DNA of 64,000 bases from Stutzerimonas xanthomarina DSM 18231. GTDB taxonomy: Bacteria > Pseudomonadota > Gammaproteobacteria > Pseudomonadales > Pseudomonadaceae. Positions within the stretch are counted from its first letter, which is position 1, and every line of letters begins with the position of its first letter. The stretch is from positions 248,001-312,000 of the forward strand of contig NZ_FQXA01000001.1 of assembly GCF_900129835.1 (NCBI RefSeq). Direction: 5' to 3'. Below the pieces are notes generated by a model. That model saw nothing but the letters and a program-made list of their open reading frames with translations, was not told the DNA's origin and did no database searches. The translations under genes were made by a program, and so were the position numbers. Below, piece by piece: positions 47,081 through 56,487 of this stretch.

Positions 47081-47946
47081 TTCCAGTCCTCGCGCACGCG
47101 AATCAGGCCTTCCTGCGCCACCGAGGCAACCAGTTGCCCGGCGCGGTTGAAGATGCTTCCGCGCGCAAAACCACGCGCGTTGCCGGCCCAGGGGCTGTCC
47201 ATGGAGTACAGCAGCCACTCATCGGCACGTACTTCGCGGTGGAACCAGATGGCATGGTCCAGGCTCGCAAGCTGGATGAATTTGCTCCACGAGCTGACAC
47301 CGTGCGGCTGCAACGCCGTGCCGATGAAGCTGAAATCCGAGGCGTAGGCGACCAGATACTTGTGCAGCGCCGGGTTGTCCGGCAGCGAGCCATCGGCACG
47401 GAACCAGATGTGCCGGACCGGCTCGATCGGCAGCGGGTTGATCGGGTCCTGCAGCGTGACCGGGCGGATCTCGATGGGTTTTGGGCGACGCAGCTTTTCC
47501 GCCACCCGCGCCGGGACCAGTGGGGTCAGTTTGTGCAACAGCTCCCATTCGCTGAGCAGATCCTCGGGGCCGACCACGTCGGGCATCGGCAGCTGATGCT
47601 CAAAGCCGGTCTCATCCGCCTGGAACGAAGCGCTGCAGGTGAAGATGGTCTGCCCTTTCTGAATCGCGCTAACCCGGCGAGTGGTGAAACTGCCACCGTC
47701 ACGCACCCGATCGACGTCGTAGACCACCGGCTGATGGGAATCCCCAGGGCGCAGGAAGTATCCGTGCATCGAATGCACGTGACGCTCCGGCGCCACCGTC
47801 TGGCTGGCGGCGGACAGCGCCTGGCCGACCACCTGGCCGCCGAACAGCTGCGGAAAGCCCAGGTCCTGGCTGTCGCCGCGGAACAGGTTTTCTTCAATTC
47901 GCTCCAGCGACAGCAGGTTGACCAGCGTGTCTAGGGTGTCGCTCAT
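47077..47946 (-). CDS. tesB: Acyl-CoA thioesterase II
   Basis: 289 residues with the double hot-dog fold: LFGGQVVGQALSAASQTV (N-terminal half) and the C-terminal ASLDHAIWFHREVRADEWLLY segment with the conserved Asp. It hydrolyses medium and long acyl-CoA to fatty acid. Stop overlaps the HAD start. No dedicated neighbours tell of control. Confidence 0.94.
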   Translation of the reverse strand: MSDTLDTLVNLLSLERIEENLFRGDSQDLGFPQLFGGQVVGQALSAASQTVAPERHVHSMHGYFLRPGDSHQPVVYDVDRVRDGGSFTTRRVSAIQKGQTIFTCSASFQADETGFEHQLPMPDVVGPEDLLSEWELLHKLTPLVPARVAEKLRRPKPIEIRPVTLQDPINPLPIEPVRHIWFRADGSLPDNPALHKYLVAYASDFSFIGTALQPHGVSSWSKFIQLASLDHAIWFHREVRADEWLLYSMDSPWAGNARGFARGSIFNRAGQLVASVAQEGLIRVREDWK

Positions 47947-48028
47947 GGTGTAGTTCCTTTATGTATGCGAGGCACGAGGCAGGCGCGCAATGTTACGGAT
48001 TCCTCCGTATCGGCTCCACTGGTTGCGC

Positions 48029-48604
48029 TTATCGGCGAATATCGGCCCAGTTCTTCTCAGTCATCCGATACAACACCTGAGGGCGTACTGGATGCCCCTC
48101 GGCGATGTTGGGATGATCGAAATCACCGGCCGGCTGTCGCTGCATACCCAGCGTTTCCATCAACGCCTGTGAGCGATCATTGAGCGCCGCGGTGTATGCC
48201 ACAACCTCAGGCAGCTGCAGGCGGTCGAACCCGCACGCCAGCGAAGCCTCCGCCGCTTCGCGCGCGAACCCCTGCCCCCAGAATTCATGACCGAGCCGCC
48301 AGCCTATTTCCACGACGGGGCAGAAAGGCAGTTGCAGACGGGACCATGAAAGGCCCGCCAGACCGACAAAGCGCTCATCACTCTTGAGCTCGAGCGCCCA
48401 GAAGCCGAACCCGAACCTGGCGAAATGAAGCCGGCAGCGTGCCATCGCGGCCGCACAGTCATCGCGTGAGAGTAGCTCGGGGAAATAGCGCATCACCAAC
48501 GGATCGGCACACAGCTCCGCCAGCGAATCGAGGTCCGAATCACGCCAGGCGCGAAGCAGAAGACGTGGGGTTTCCAATTCAATGCGTTCCATCGGTTCGC
48601 CCAT
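48029..48604 (-). CDS. GNAT-family N-acetyltransferase (RimJ/RimL-like)
   Basis: 191 residues from ATG 48604, with AAGGA upstream. RIELETPRLLLRAWRDSD opens, and the acetyl-CoA loop is FWGQGFAREAAEASL with a following CGFDRL and VVAYTAALNDRSQALMETLG. It fits RimJ/RimL-like enzymes that acetylate proteins or small amines. It is divergent from the HDAC-like gene by about 67 bases. Confidence 0.86.
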   Translation of the reverse strand: MGEPMERIELETPRLLLRAWRDSDLDSLAELCADPLVMRYFPELLSRDDCAAAMARCRLHFARFGFGFWALELKSDERFVGLAGLSWSRLQLPFCPVVEIGWRLGHEFWGQGFAREAAEASLACGFDRLQLPEVVAYTAALNDRSQALMETLGMQRQPAGDFDHPNIAEGHPVRPQVLYRMTEKNWADIRR

Positions 48605-48671
48605 GCTGTTTCCTTGAAGAATCAAATACCTGCTCTGCATACTGGTTGCCGAACTCGATGAGCGCCACCCG

Positions 48672-49592
48672 ATGTCCCTGCCGCTGGTATTCCACGACGA
48701 CTACAGCCCCCTCTTGCCACCGGGGCATCGCTTTCCGATGGAGAAGTTTCGCTTGCTGCGCGATCACCTCGTCGCATGCGGTTTGACCACCGACCAGGCA
48801 TTGTTGCGCCCCGAGCTTTGTCCGACCGACGTGCTGGCCCTCGCACACGACCGCGATTATGTCGACCGTTACCGCAGCGGCGACATGAGCCGCGAGGAGT
48901 TGCGCCGTCTGGGCCTGCCCTGGAGCCCGCAACTGGCGCAGCGTACCGTGCGCGCAGTAGGCGGCTCGCTGCTGGCGGCAGACCTTGCCTTGCAGCACGG
49001 GCTGGCCTGTCACCTGGCCGGAGGCACTCACCATGCTCATCACGATCATGCCTCCGGATTCTGCATATTCAATGACCTGGCCATTATGGCCCTTTCGCTA
49101 CTGGAGAAGGGCTGCGTGGGCCGCGTGCTGATCTTCGATTGCGACGTGCATCAGGGCGACGGCACAGCGCGCATTCTCGAGCACGTACCGGACGCCATCA
49201 CCGTGTCACTGCATTGCGAAAAGAATTTCCCGACGCGCAAGGCCCGCAGCGATTGGGACATCGGTTTGACACCGGGCCTTGGCGATGCGGATTACCTGAA
49301 AGTCGTCGACAACGCGCTCAACTATCTGCTGCCGCTGTATCAGCCGGATCTGGTGATCTACGACGCCGGCGTCGACGTACACCGCGACGACGCGCTGGGT
49401 CTGCTCAAGCTCAGTGACGAAGGCCTGGCCATGCGTGACAGCGCAGTGATCGAGCACTGTCTGGGGCGAGACATTCCGGTGGTCGGCGTGATCGGCGGCG
49501 GCTACGACAAAGACCGCGCGCTGCTCGCCCGGCGCCATGCGCAACTGCACATCAGTGCCGCCAAGGCCTGGCAAAGACACGGTTTACGCTGA
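48672..49592 (+). CDS. Histone deacetylase-family (class II-like) protein
   Basis: 306 residues. Catalytic elements seen: tandem His in GGTHHAHHDHASGFC, zinc DCDVHQGDG and a YDAGVDVHRDD, and GGGYDKD near the C-terminus. Bacterial members remove acetyl groups from polyamines, acetoin or proteins. It sits head to head with the GNAT gene. The substrate cannot be read from the sequence. Confidence 0.9.
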   Translation: MSLPLVFHDDYSPLLPPGHRFPMEKFRLLRDHLVACGLTTDQALLRPELCPTDVLALAHDRDYVDRYRSGDMSREELRRLGLPWSPQLAQRTVRAVGGSLLAADLALQHGLACHLAGGTHHAHHDHASGFCIFNDLAIMALSLLEKGCVGRVLIFDCDVHQGDGTARILEHVPDAITVSLHCEKNFPTRKARSDWDIGLTPGLGDADYLKVVDNALNYLLPLYQPDLVIYDAGVDVHRDDALGLLKLSDEGLAMRDSAVIEHCLGRDIPVVGVIGGGYDKDRALLARRHAQLHISAAKAWQRHGLR

Positions 49593-49747
49593 CGTTGCTG
49601 GTCGCACCACAAGCCATACGGCGGATACAGTTGTGTCATCTACCGGCTGGATGAGCCTGCCCCACGCCCCACTCTGTCTGCCCTTGCTGCAAATTTCCCA
49701 TCGCGAACAGCTAGAATGGCCGCCCCTGAATCACGGCCACGTTATCC

Positions 49748-50986
49748 ATGCGCACCCCAGAATCCCGCGTCGCAATCATCGGCGGCGGCCCCGCCGGGCT
49801 GATGGCCGCTGAAGTGCTGAGCCAGGCGGGCGTTGCGGTCGACCTCTATGACGGCATGCCCTCGGTCGGTCGCAAGTTTCTGCTGGCGGGTGTCGGTGGC
49901 ATGAACATTACCCATTCCGAAGCGTTCGAGCCGTTCCTGGCGCGTTACCGTGAACGTGCCACGGCGCTTCGCCCTCAGCTTGAATCGTTCACGCCCGAGC
50001 AGCTGCGCGAGTGGATTCACGGGCTTGGCATCGACACCTTTGTCGGCAGCTCAGGACGCGTTTTCCCCACCGACATGAAAGCCGCACCGCTGCTGCGGGC
50101 CTGGCTGCGCCGCCTGCGTGACGCCGGGGTGCGGATTCATACGCGGCATCGCTGGCTCGGCTGGCACGCTGACGGAACTCTCAAACTGATTAGCCCGGAT
50201 GGCGATATCAGCGTCAGCGCCGACGCCGTGCTGCTCGCATTGGGCGGCGGCAGCTGGGCTCGGCTGGGCTCGGACGGCGCCTGGGTGGCGCTGCTGGAAC
50301 AGCGCGGCATCGCGATCGCTGCGCTGCGCCCTGCCAACTGTGGTTTCGAAGTGCAAGGCTGGAGCCAATACCTGCAGGATAAATTCGCCGGCGCGCCGCT
50401 AAAAACCGTGAGCCTAGCGCTAGCCGGTGCAGCGCCACGCAGGGGTGAGTTCGTCGTTACGGCCAACGGCATCGAGGGTAGCCTGGTCTACGCGCTATCG
50501 GCCGAGATCCGCCAGGCAATCGAGCAGAACGGCCGCGCTACTGTCATGCTGGATCTGCTACCCGATCATTCACCGGACAAGATTGTTCGGGCACTGGCCA
50601 AGCCGCGCGGCTCGCAGTCCATGGCCAAATACCTCAAGCGCCAGCTAGGCCTCGACGGCGTCAAAGCCGGCTTGCTCAGGGAGCTGGCGCCTGCGGAGGC
50701 CTTCGATGACTCGCAGCGGCTGGCCAATGTAATCAAAGCGCTGCCGATTATCCTGCTGCGCGCCCGACCGCTGGACGAAGCCATCAGCAGCGCTGGCGGG
50801 GTGCCCTTTGAGGCGCTGGATGAACGGCTGATGCTGCACCAGTTACCTGGCGTGTTCTGCGCGGGTGAAATGCTCGACTGGGAGGCACCGACCGGCGGCT
50901 ATCTGCTCACCGGCTGTTTCGCCAGCGGTCGTGCGGCGGCGGTGGGCATGCTTGGCTGGTTAGCGGATCGCTCGTCGAGCCGCTGA
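49748..50986 (+). CDS. FAD-dependent oxidoreductase, HI0933/PP_4765 family
   Basis: 412 residues. N-terminal FAD loop VAIIGGGPAGLMAAEVL, then GRKFLLAGVGGMNITHSE, GSSGRVFPTDMKAAPLLRAWLRRL, and a C-terminal GVFCAGEMLDWEAPTGGYLL. The HI0933-like flavoproteins are widely conserved but without a proven substrate. The ATG 49748 has a weak ribosome site. Next downstream azlDC are on the other strand. Confidence 0.9.
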   Translation: MRTPESRVAIIGGGPAGLMAAEVLSQAGVAVDLYDGMPSVGRKFLLAGVGGMNITHSEAFEPFLARYRERATALRPQLESFTPEQLREWIHGLGIDTFVGSSGRVFPTDMKAAPLLRAWLRRLRDAGVRIHTRHRWLGWHADGTLKLISPDGDISVSADAVLLALGGGSWARLGSDGAWVALLEQRGIAIAALRPANCGFEVQGWSQYLQDKFAGAPLKTVSLALAGAAPRRGEFVVTANGIEGSLVYALSAEIRQAIEQNGRATVMLDLLPDHSPDKIVRALAKPRGSQSMAKYLKRQLGLDGVKAGLLRELAPAEAFDDSQRLANVIKALPIILLRARPLDEAISSAGGVPFEALDERLMLHQLPGVFCAGEMLDWEAPTGGYLLTGCFASGRAAAVGMLGWLADRSSSR

Positions 50987-51010
50987 GTCGCACGCAACCA
51001 CCAAGGCAAC

Positions 51011-51319
51011 TCAGAGCTGCCTGAACAGCGCCACCGTGATAATCCCGGCAGCAATCGCCGGCAACGGTTTCTTGAGCCAGAGCATGGTCGCTGCCGTTAC
51101 CAGAAAGGCCAACCGCGCGCCGTTGTCTCCGTTCACCGCCATCGGGGTCAGCAACGCCACCAGCACCGAGCCGGACATGGCGCTGATGAACTGCTCGGTT
51201 CGACGGTTGATGGGCACAAACGACATGGCAAATACGCCGCCCCAGCGCGTAGCCAGGGTCACCACTGCCATGATCAGAATGATGGTCAGCGCACCGGACC
51301 CTGCAGTTCCCAAGGTCAC
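51011..51319 (-). CDS. azlD: AzlD-type branched-chain amino acid exporter subunit
   Basis: 102 residues from a GTG at 51319 overlapping the azlC stop (GTGA). Three to four hydrophobic helices, with LATRWGGVFAMSF, FISAMSGSVLVALLTPM and a TMLWLKKPLPAIAAGI end. AzlD pairs with AzlC in export of branched-chain amino acids and analogues. Confidence 0.88.
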   Translation of the reverse strand: MTLGTAGSGALTIILIMAVVTLATRWGGVFAMSFVPINRRTEQFISAMSGSVLVALLTPMAVNGDNGARLAFLVTAATMLWLKKPLPAIAAGIITVALFRQL

Positions 51320-52026
51320 TTCGACTTCTCCATCCAGAGCGCGCCCAACAGACCGCCCGCGAGCGCCCCAACCACCACATGGCTGTTCGCCGGCAGATAC
51401 CAGTACGCCAACATCGATGCGCAGCCGGCGATGATCCAGATAAAGAGCATCCGCAGGTCCTTCTTGCCACCGACGACCATCGCCAGCAGAAAGCAGCCCA
51501 TGACCATGTCCAGGCCCAGGCTGACCGGGTCCTGGATGGCGCTGCCGAAATAGATACCGAGCCAGGTGCCCAACACCCAAAACGTCCAGAGCGCCAGCCC
51601 GCCGCCGAACAGGATGCCCAGCCCCGGCTTGCCGAGATTGAAGGCTTGCATGGACATGGCCCAGTTGGCATCCGAAACGACGAACATGACAGCGTAGCGC
51701 TTCACCGGTGGCAAATGCCGAAGATACGGATAAAGCGTTGCGCCCATCAGCAGGTGCCGCGCGTTGACGGCAAACACGGTCACTACCAGCGGAACGACCG
51801 GAACATGCGTACCCCACAATTCCAGCGACGCGAACTGCGACGCACCGGCAAACACCAGTGCGCTCATCAATAGGCTTGTATGGTCAGTCAAGCCCGTCTG
51901 CGTTGCGGCCAGGCCAAAGGCCAAGCCGAACACCACGACGAACAGCGAGATCGGCGTCAGCTGCTTGAATCCGGCCCATACGTCATCTCGGGTCAGGCGC
52001 TGAAGTTCCGCATCCGTGTTTGCCAA
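51316..52026 (-). CDS. azlC: AzlC-type branched-chain amino acid exporter subunit
   Basis: 236 residues with about 7 hydrophobic segments: GFKQLTPISLFVVVFGLAFG, SALVFAGASQFASLELWG, VFAVNARHLLMGATLYPYL and VVVGALAGGLLGALW. The AzlC family motif FAGASQF is clear. It lies before azlD in the same unit, after the DEAD-box helicase gene on the same strand with about 160 bases between. Confidence 0.9.
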   Translation of the reverse strand: MANTDAELQRLTRDDVWAGFKQLTPISLFVVVFGLAFGLAATQTGLTDHTSLLMSALVFAGASQFASLELWGTHVPVVPLVVTVFAVNARHLLMGATLYPYLRHLPPVKRYAVMFVVSDANWAMSMQAFNLGKPGLGILFGGGLALWTFWVLGTWLGIYFGSAIQDPVSLGLDMVMGCFLLAMVVGGKKDLRMLFIWIIAGCASMLAYWYLPANSHVVVGALAGGLLGALWMEKSK

Positions 52027-52189
52027 AGGACCCTCGCTGGCCTGCTTTGAGTTAGGTTAGAACGCGCCCGTCTCAGCGCGATGCCCAGCCCCAGCTGGGC
52101 GCTGTCGATATGACAGCGGGCGGGGCGACCGTTTCAACCCGCGCCGAAATTTCCCGATGACGCCGCCATGGGCGTCAGGCAAAGATCGG

Positions 52190-53515
52190 TCAGCGTTTTT
52201 TCGACGGCTTCGCCCCGCCCAGGCTCGGCACCTTGCGGATCGGTTTGGCGTTGGGTTTCTCGCTCTCATCAAACCAGTTGCCCAGATGAACGCGGCCTTT
52301 GCCAGCTGACTCTTTAGGCTTCTTCGGCTTTTTCGGTTTCTTGATGATCTGCCCGCCCGGCTGCGTAGTCGGCACTCGATGATCCGGGACGAAACCCGGC
52401 TCGTCATGCCGCGGCAGAACTTGCTGAATCAACGTCTCGATGGCTGCGAGCTGATCGACCTCGTCGGCGGCGACCAGCGATACCGCTTCGCCCGTGGCGC
52501 CCGCCCGGCCAGTCCGGCCGATACGGTGTACATAATCTTCAGCGACGATGGGCAAGTCGAAATTGACCACCTGTGGCAGGTCATGGATATCCAGGCCACG
52601 CGCGGCGACATCGGTGGCCACCAGCACTTGCACCTCGCCCGCTTTGAAGCGCTCCAGCGCCCGCAACCGCGACGCCTGCGGCTTGTCGCCGTGGATCGCG
52701 TCGCTGCTGATGCCCTGCGCCTGCAGCTCATCCACCAGTCGGTCGACGCCCTTGCGTGTCTTGACGAACACCAGCACCTGCCCCCAACGTTTTTCTGCCA
52801 GCAAGTGCAGGAACAGTTCGGACTTGCGCTTCCTGTCCACCGGCACCAGCCACTGCTTGACCGTCTTGGCGGCGGCGTTGCGCGGGCTGACCTCGATGGA
52901 CAGCGGATCGCGCAATAGCTTCTGCGCCATCTGCCGAATCGCGTCGGAAAAGGTCGCGGAGAACAGCAGGGTCTGGCGCTTTTTCGGCAACGCGCTGAAC
53001 AGCGCGTCCAGTTCTTCGGAAAAGCCGAGGTCGAGCATGCGGTCGGCCTCGTCCAGCACCAGCGCCTGCACCTGGCTGAACTTCACCGCATTCTGTCGAT
53101 ACAGATCCAACAACCGTCCCGGCGTGGCGACCAGCACGTCGATGCCCTTGCGCAAGGCCATCATCTGCGGATTGATGCTGACGCCGCCGTAGACCGCATA
53201 GGTCCGCAGCGGCAGGTCCTGGCCGTAGGTTCTGAAACTCTCGTGCACTTGCTCGGCCAGCTCACGGGTCGGCACGAGCACCAGCGCGCGGACCGAATTG
53301 CTCGCCACGTGCGGCCCTTCGTGCAGCAGCCGCTGCAGCAATGGCAAGGCGAAACCGGCGGTCTTGCCGGTGCCGGTCTGCGCAGCGGCCATCAGGTCGC
53401 GGCCCTTGAGCACAGCCGGAATCGCCTTGGCCTGGACCGGGGTCGGCTGGGTGTATTCAAGCGATTCGAGGGTGCGAAGCAGCTGATCGATCAGGCCCAA
53501 AGAGGCGAAGGTCAT
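52190..53515 (-). CDS. rhlE: RhlE-like DEAD-box ATP-dependent RNA helicase
   Basis: 441 residues from ATG 53515; the upstream open frame (30 codons) is not conserved. Q motif YTQPTPVQAKAIP, Walker A AQTGTGKT (45-52), PTRELAEQV, DEAD in VLDEADRMLDLGF, SAT, and HRIGRTGR. A Lys/Pro-rich basic tail of about 60 residues (KKPKKPKKPK) follows and likely binds RNA. It unwinds RNA in ribosome assembly or decay. Confidence 0.92.
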   Translation of the reverse strand: MTFASLGLIDQLLRTLESLEYTQPTPVQAKAIPAVLKGRDLMAAAQTGTGKTAGFALPLLQRLLHEGPHVASNSVRALVLVPTRELAEQVHESFRTYGQDLPLRTYAVYGGVSINPQMMALRKGIDVLVATPGRLLDLYRQNAVKFSQVQALVLDEADRMLDLGFSEELDALFSALPKKRQTLLFSATFSDAIRQMAQKLLRDPLSIEVSPRNAAAKTVKQWLVPVDRKRKSELFLHLLAEKRWGQVLVFVKTRKGVDRLVDELQAQGISSDAIHGDKPQASRLRALERFKAGEVQVLVATDVAARGLDIHDLPQVVNFDLPIVAEDYVHRIGRTGRAGATGEAVSLVAADEVDQLAAIETLIQQVLPRHDEPGFVPDHRVPTTQPGGQIIKKPKKPKKPKESAGKGRVHLGNWFDESEKPNAKPIRKVPSLGGAKPSKKR

Positions 53516-53580
53516 GACGGTAACCGGAAGGACGAAAAACAGGCTGCGCAGTTTACTCGAAAGGAAGCTGGAAGCTGAGC

Positions 53581-53610
53581 GTAGGGTGGATGTCGCTTTC
53601 TCCATCCACC
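53581..53610. repeat. Half-copy of the GTAGGGTGGATG paired element
   Basis: GTAGGGTGGATGTCGC followed by CCATCCACC, matching the left half of the elements at 46112 and 46411. It lies upstream of the helicase gene and after the NYN gene. Confidence 0.7.
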
Positions 53611-53669
53611 GATGGCCGCCGAATGGAACATGCGGCGCCGGCAGCCCCAGGAGTGACGGACCAACAGCG

Positions 53670-54143
53670 CTATCGCAACAGCAGCTTGCCTTCGATCGGC
53701 ACGTAACGCGATGCCGCGCGAATCAGCGAGTTGGCCGTCAAGCCCGGCGCGCCGTATGCCGTTGCTTCGGCGCCACCGGCACGCACGCGGTCCAGCAGCC
53801 GATCAAAGTCGCCATCGCCCGACGCCAATACCACCTCATCGACACGTCCAATCACGTCGAGCACATCGATGGTGATCCCGACGTCCCAGTCGCCCTTGGC
53901 CGAGCCGTCGCTGCGCTGGATGTAGGGTTTGAGCTTCACGGTGAAGCCGAGATTGCGCAGGATCTGCTGGAACTGCTGCTGCTTGGCATCCCCGCGATCA
54001 ATGGCATAGGCATAGGCCTCGACGATCTCACCACGCTCGCTGACCTCGGCCCAGAGCGCCGCATAGTTGAAATGGCAGCCATTAGCCTGGCGCACCGTGT
54101 AATAGAGGTTCTGCACATCGGCAAACAGGGCGATTTTCTTCAC
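53670..54143 (-). CDS. NYN-domain (LabA/DUF88-type) putative ribonuclease
   Basis: 157 residues from a GTG at 54143; the frame is open 17 codons earlier. PIN-like NYN fold: IALFADVQNLYYTV with its first Asp, DWDVGITIDVLDVIG and SGDGDFDRLLDRVR with the acidic cluster. Such proteins are RNA-processing nucleases, but no target is known. It is divergent from the yciC-like gene, with about 116 bases between. Confidence 0.85.
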   Translation of the reverse strand: MKKIALFADVQNLYYTVRQANGCHFNYAALWAEVSERGEIVEAYAYAIDRGDAKQQQFQQILRNLGFTVKLKPYIQRSDGSAKGDWDVGITIDVLDVIGRVDEVVLASGDGDFDRLLDRVRAGGAEATAYGAPGLTANSLIRAASRYVPIEGKLLLR

Positions 54144-54259
54144 GCGGCGACCCGAGCGGTGAAAGGCTGGCCAGTATGGACGGCAATACCGCACATGTCG
54201 TTGGTCGGTTGCTTGGGCTAAAGTGCGCGCCTGTACTTCCGAGAGTTACTCTGACCGCG

Positions 54260-54940
54260 ATGAATGTTCTGTCCATCCTCCGTGACGCCTGGTTCTTTTA
54301 TTCCCGCAACCTGGCGTCCATTGCGCGGCTCTGCCTGCCGTTGATCGTATTGGAGAGCTGCACCCGTCTGGTCGTTGACCATCTGTTCGGCAAGGACGCA
54401 ATGCCCGCGCAGGAGTTGCTGGTCGGCTTGATTTTCTATCCGCTGTACATCGCCGCACTGATCCTGTTTCTCGACGCCCGTAGCCGCGGCCATGCACCGC
54501 CGCTGCGCGAAGTCCTGAAGCGCGCCCTGCCACTGTGGCCATCGATGGCTGTGCTGGCCGGGCTCGGCACCCTGCTGATCATGCTCGGCGCCGCGCTGTT
54601 CGTGCTGCCTGGGCTCTGGGTGATGGTCAAGATTGCCTTCGCTGAATACCTGTTGGTGCTGCGCGGCCTGACCCCGCTGGCGGCACTGAAGGAAAGTTTC
54701 CTGCAGACCCGGGGCCATTTCCTCTTGGTGTTCGGCTGCATCCTCGTGGTTCTGTTGCCGCTATGGGTGCTGGAAGCCTGGCTCGCCGCGCAATTCTGGG
54801 CCGGCGAAACACCGCCCGGGCTGCTAGCGGTGCTCGTCGACAGTGCCGTAGGACTGGTGCAACTGCTGGCGACCGTGGTGCTGTTTCGCTGCTTCATGAT
54901 CTGCAGCCAGCCGGTCATCGGCCGCAACGAAGAAAGCTGA
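54260..54940 (+). CDS. YciC-like (UPF0259) inner-membrane protein
   Basis: 226 residues from ATG 54260; the frame is open 28 codons earlier. About six hydrophobic helices, with ILRDAWFFYSRNLASIARL, GLIFYPLYIAALILFLDAR, LFVLPGLWVMVKIAFAEYLLVLRGL and LKESFLQTRGHFLLVF. Members are conserved in Pseudomonas and E. coli; function unknown. Confidence 0.85.
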   Translation: MNVLSILRDAWFFYSRNLASIARLCLPLIVLESCTRLVVDHLFGKDAMPAQELLVGLIFYPLYIAALILFLDARSRGHAPPLREVLKRALPLWPSMAVLAGLGTLLIMLGAALFVLPGLWVMVKIAFAEYLLVLRGLTPLAALKESFLQTRGHFLLVFGCILVVLLPLWVLEAWLAAQFWAGETPPGLLAVLVDSAVGLVQLLATVVLFRCFMICSQPVIGRNEES

Positions 54941-55009
54941 CGGCGAGACGGCGAGCTACGATCCGACGGGCTAGGCTTGGTGGTCCATTCCTGTTCGGAG
55001 GGCTCCACC

Positions 55010-55444
55010 ATGGCTGATCAGAACCCCAGCATCCTGTCCCACGTATCCCTGGGCAGCAACCGCTTCGACGAAGCCGCTGCCTTCTACGATCAGACTCTCG
55101 GCACGCTCGGCTGCAAGCGCATCATGACTCATCCGGGTGCGATCGCCTGGGGGCGTGATTATCCTGAGTTCTGGCTGCAAACGCCGATCGACGGCCAACC
55201 AGCCAGCATCGGCAACGGCACCCATATCGGCTTCTTCGCAGCGGACAAGGCCTCGGTCGATGCGTTTCATCGCGCCGCGCTGGCTGCTGGCGCCACTGAT
55301 GGAGGTGCACCAGGGCCACGCGAGGAGTACGGCGAGCCCTACTACGGCTGCTTCGTATGCGACCTGGACGGCCACAAGGTCGAGGCCGCCTTTTGGGACA
55401 TGGAACTGGCCCAACAGCTCTACGGCGACGCGCCGACCACCTAG
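55010..55444 (+). CDS. VOC (glyoxalase/bleomycin resistance-like) family protein
   Basis: 144 residues from ATG 55010, with TCGGAGGG upstream. Paired beta-alpha-beta-beta-beta units: HVSLGSNRFDEAAAFYDQTL, GTHIGFFAADKASVDAFH and a C-terminal YYGCFVCDLDGHKVEAAF with metal-type residues. VOC members are lyases, isomerases or binding proteins; the substrate is not readable. It ends a few bases inside the opposite SDR stop. Confidence 0.84.
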   Translation: MADQNPSILSHVSLGSNRFDEAAAFYDQTLGTLGCKRIMTHPGAIAWGRDYPEFWLQTPIDGQPASIGNGTHIGFFAADKASVDAFHRAALAAGATDGGAPGPREEYGEPYYGCFVCDLDGHKVEAAFWDMELAQQLYGDAPTT

Positions 55445-56283
55445 CCTGCGCCGGGCGAACTCCGAACACCGGCTAGTCGTGGCAATAGCAGGTGCTCGAA
55501 GGTGCGCGGAAAGCAGCGCGCTACCAGCCGCGCACGCCAGTCCAGGTTGGACAACACCAGCAACCGTCGCCGTTTCAACGCGCCTTGATAGATGGATTCC
55601 GCCACGTCCTGCGGCGACGCCACGCGGCCCACCGTCAAAACCGGCTGGGGCGCAGTGGAGCCATCGCCAATCAGCACGTTCTTACGCAGATCCGTCGCAG
55701 TGTACCCCGGGCATACCAGCATCACGTTGACCGCGGTATCGGCCAGCTCGCTGCGCAGGGTTTCAAACAACCCATGCAGCGCATGCTTGCTGGCGTTGTA
55801 GGCACCGCGGTCTGGCACCGGCGCGTACTGCGACAGTGAGCTGAGCACGATGATCTGCCCTTCCCGCGCGATCAGGCTTGGCAGTGCGGCCTGGGTGCAA
55901 TGCAATGCGCCATAGAAGTTGACCGCCATGATCCGCTCGAACACCGCCAGACTGGTCTCGGCAACGCGGCTGCGATGGGTAATGCCGGCGTTGTTGATCA
56001 GCACGTCGATACCGCCGAAGCGCTCCACCACCAGCGCAACAGCTTGCTGCACCGCCGCGGCATCCGACACATCGCAACGCAACCCCAGCGCGTCGGCGTT
56101 GTGATGGTCGAGCAGATGCTGCACCAGGCCATCGATGGCCTTCTGATCGAGATCGAAAATCACCACCCGCGCTCCTGCCTGGGCCATCCGCTCGGCCAGT
56201 GCGCGACCGATGCCGGCACAGCCGCCGGTGATCACCACCACCTTGCGATCGAACACCTTGCTGGTGAATACCTTGCGATACAT
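55441..56283 (-). CDS. SDR-family oxidoreductase
   Basis: 280 residues from ATG 56283, with GGAGAGG five bases upstream. NAD(P)-binding VVITGGCAGIGRALAERMAQ, NNAGITHR and YNASKHAL (Tyr and Lys of the active site) are present. The C-terminus ends with an RRRLLVLSNLDWRARLVARCFP basic stretch. Convergent with the VOC gene. The reaction is unknown. Confidence 0.9.
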   Translation of the reverse strand: MYRKVFTSKVFDRKVVVITGGCAGIGRALAERMAQAGARVVIFDLDQKAIDGLVQHLLDHHNADALGLRCDVSDAAAVQQAVALVVERFGGIDVLINNAGITHRSRVAETSLAVFERIMAVNFYGALHCTQAALPSLIAREGQIIVLSSLSQYAPVPDRGAYNASKHALHGLFETLRSELADTAVNVMLVCPGYTATDLRKNVLIGDGSTAPQPVLTVGRVASPQDVAESIYQGALKRRRLLVLSNLDWRARLVARCFPRTFEHLLLPRLAGVRSSPGAG

Positions 56284-56487
56284 AAACCTCTCCATCGAGT
56301 CATCCGCGTCACCGAACCCAATCAGCGCGGCCGCATTAGGCTCAGCATAGCCAGCCGGCTCTTGGTCCGCTTACGGCATTGTCGGGACGCAGTATCGCGT
56401 AGCAACCCGTGCGCCCCATTCTGGACAGCTGGACGCATGGCGGCCATGCTTTACCCAAGCGCTAACCACAAGGGGCAGTGAATTACC

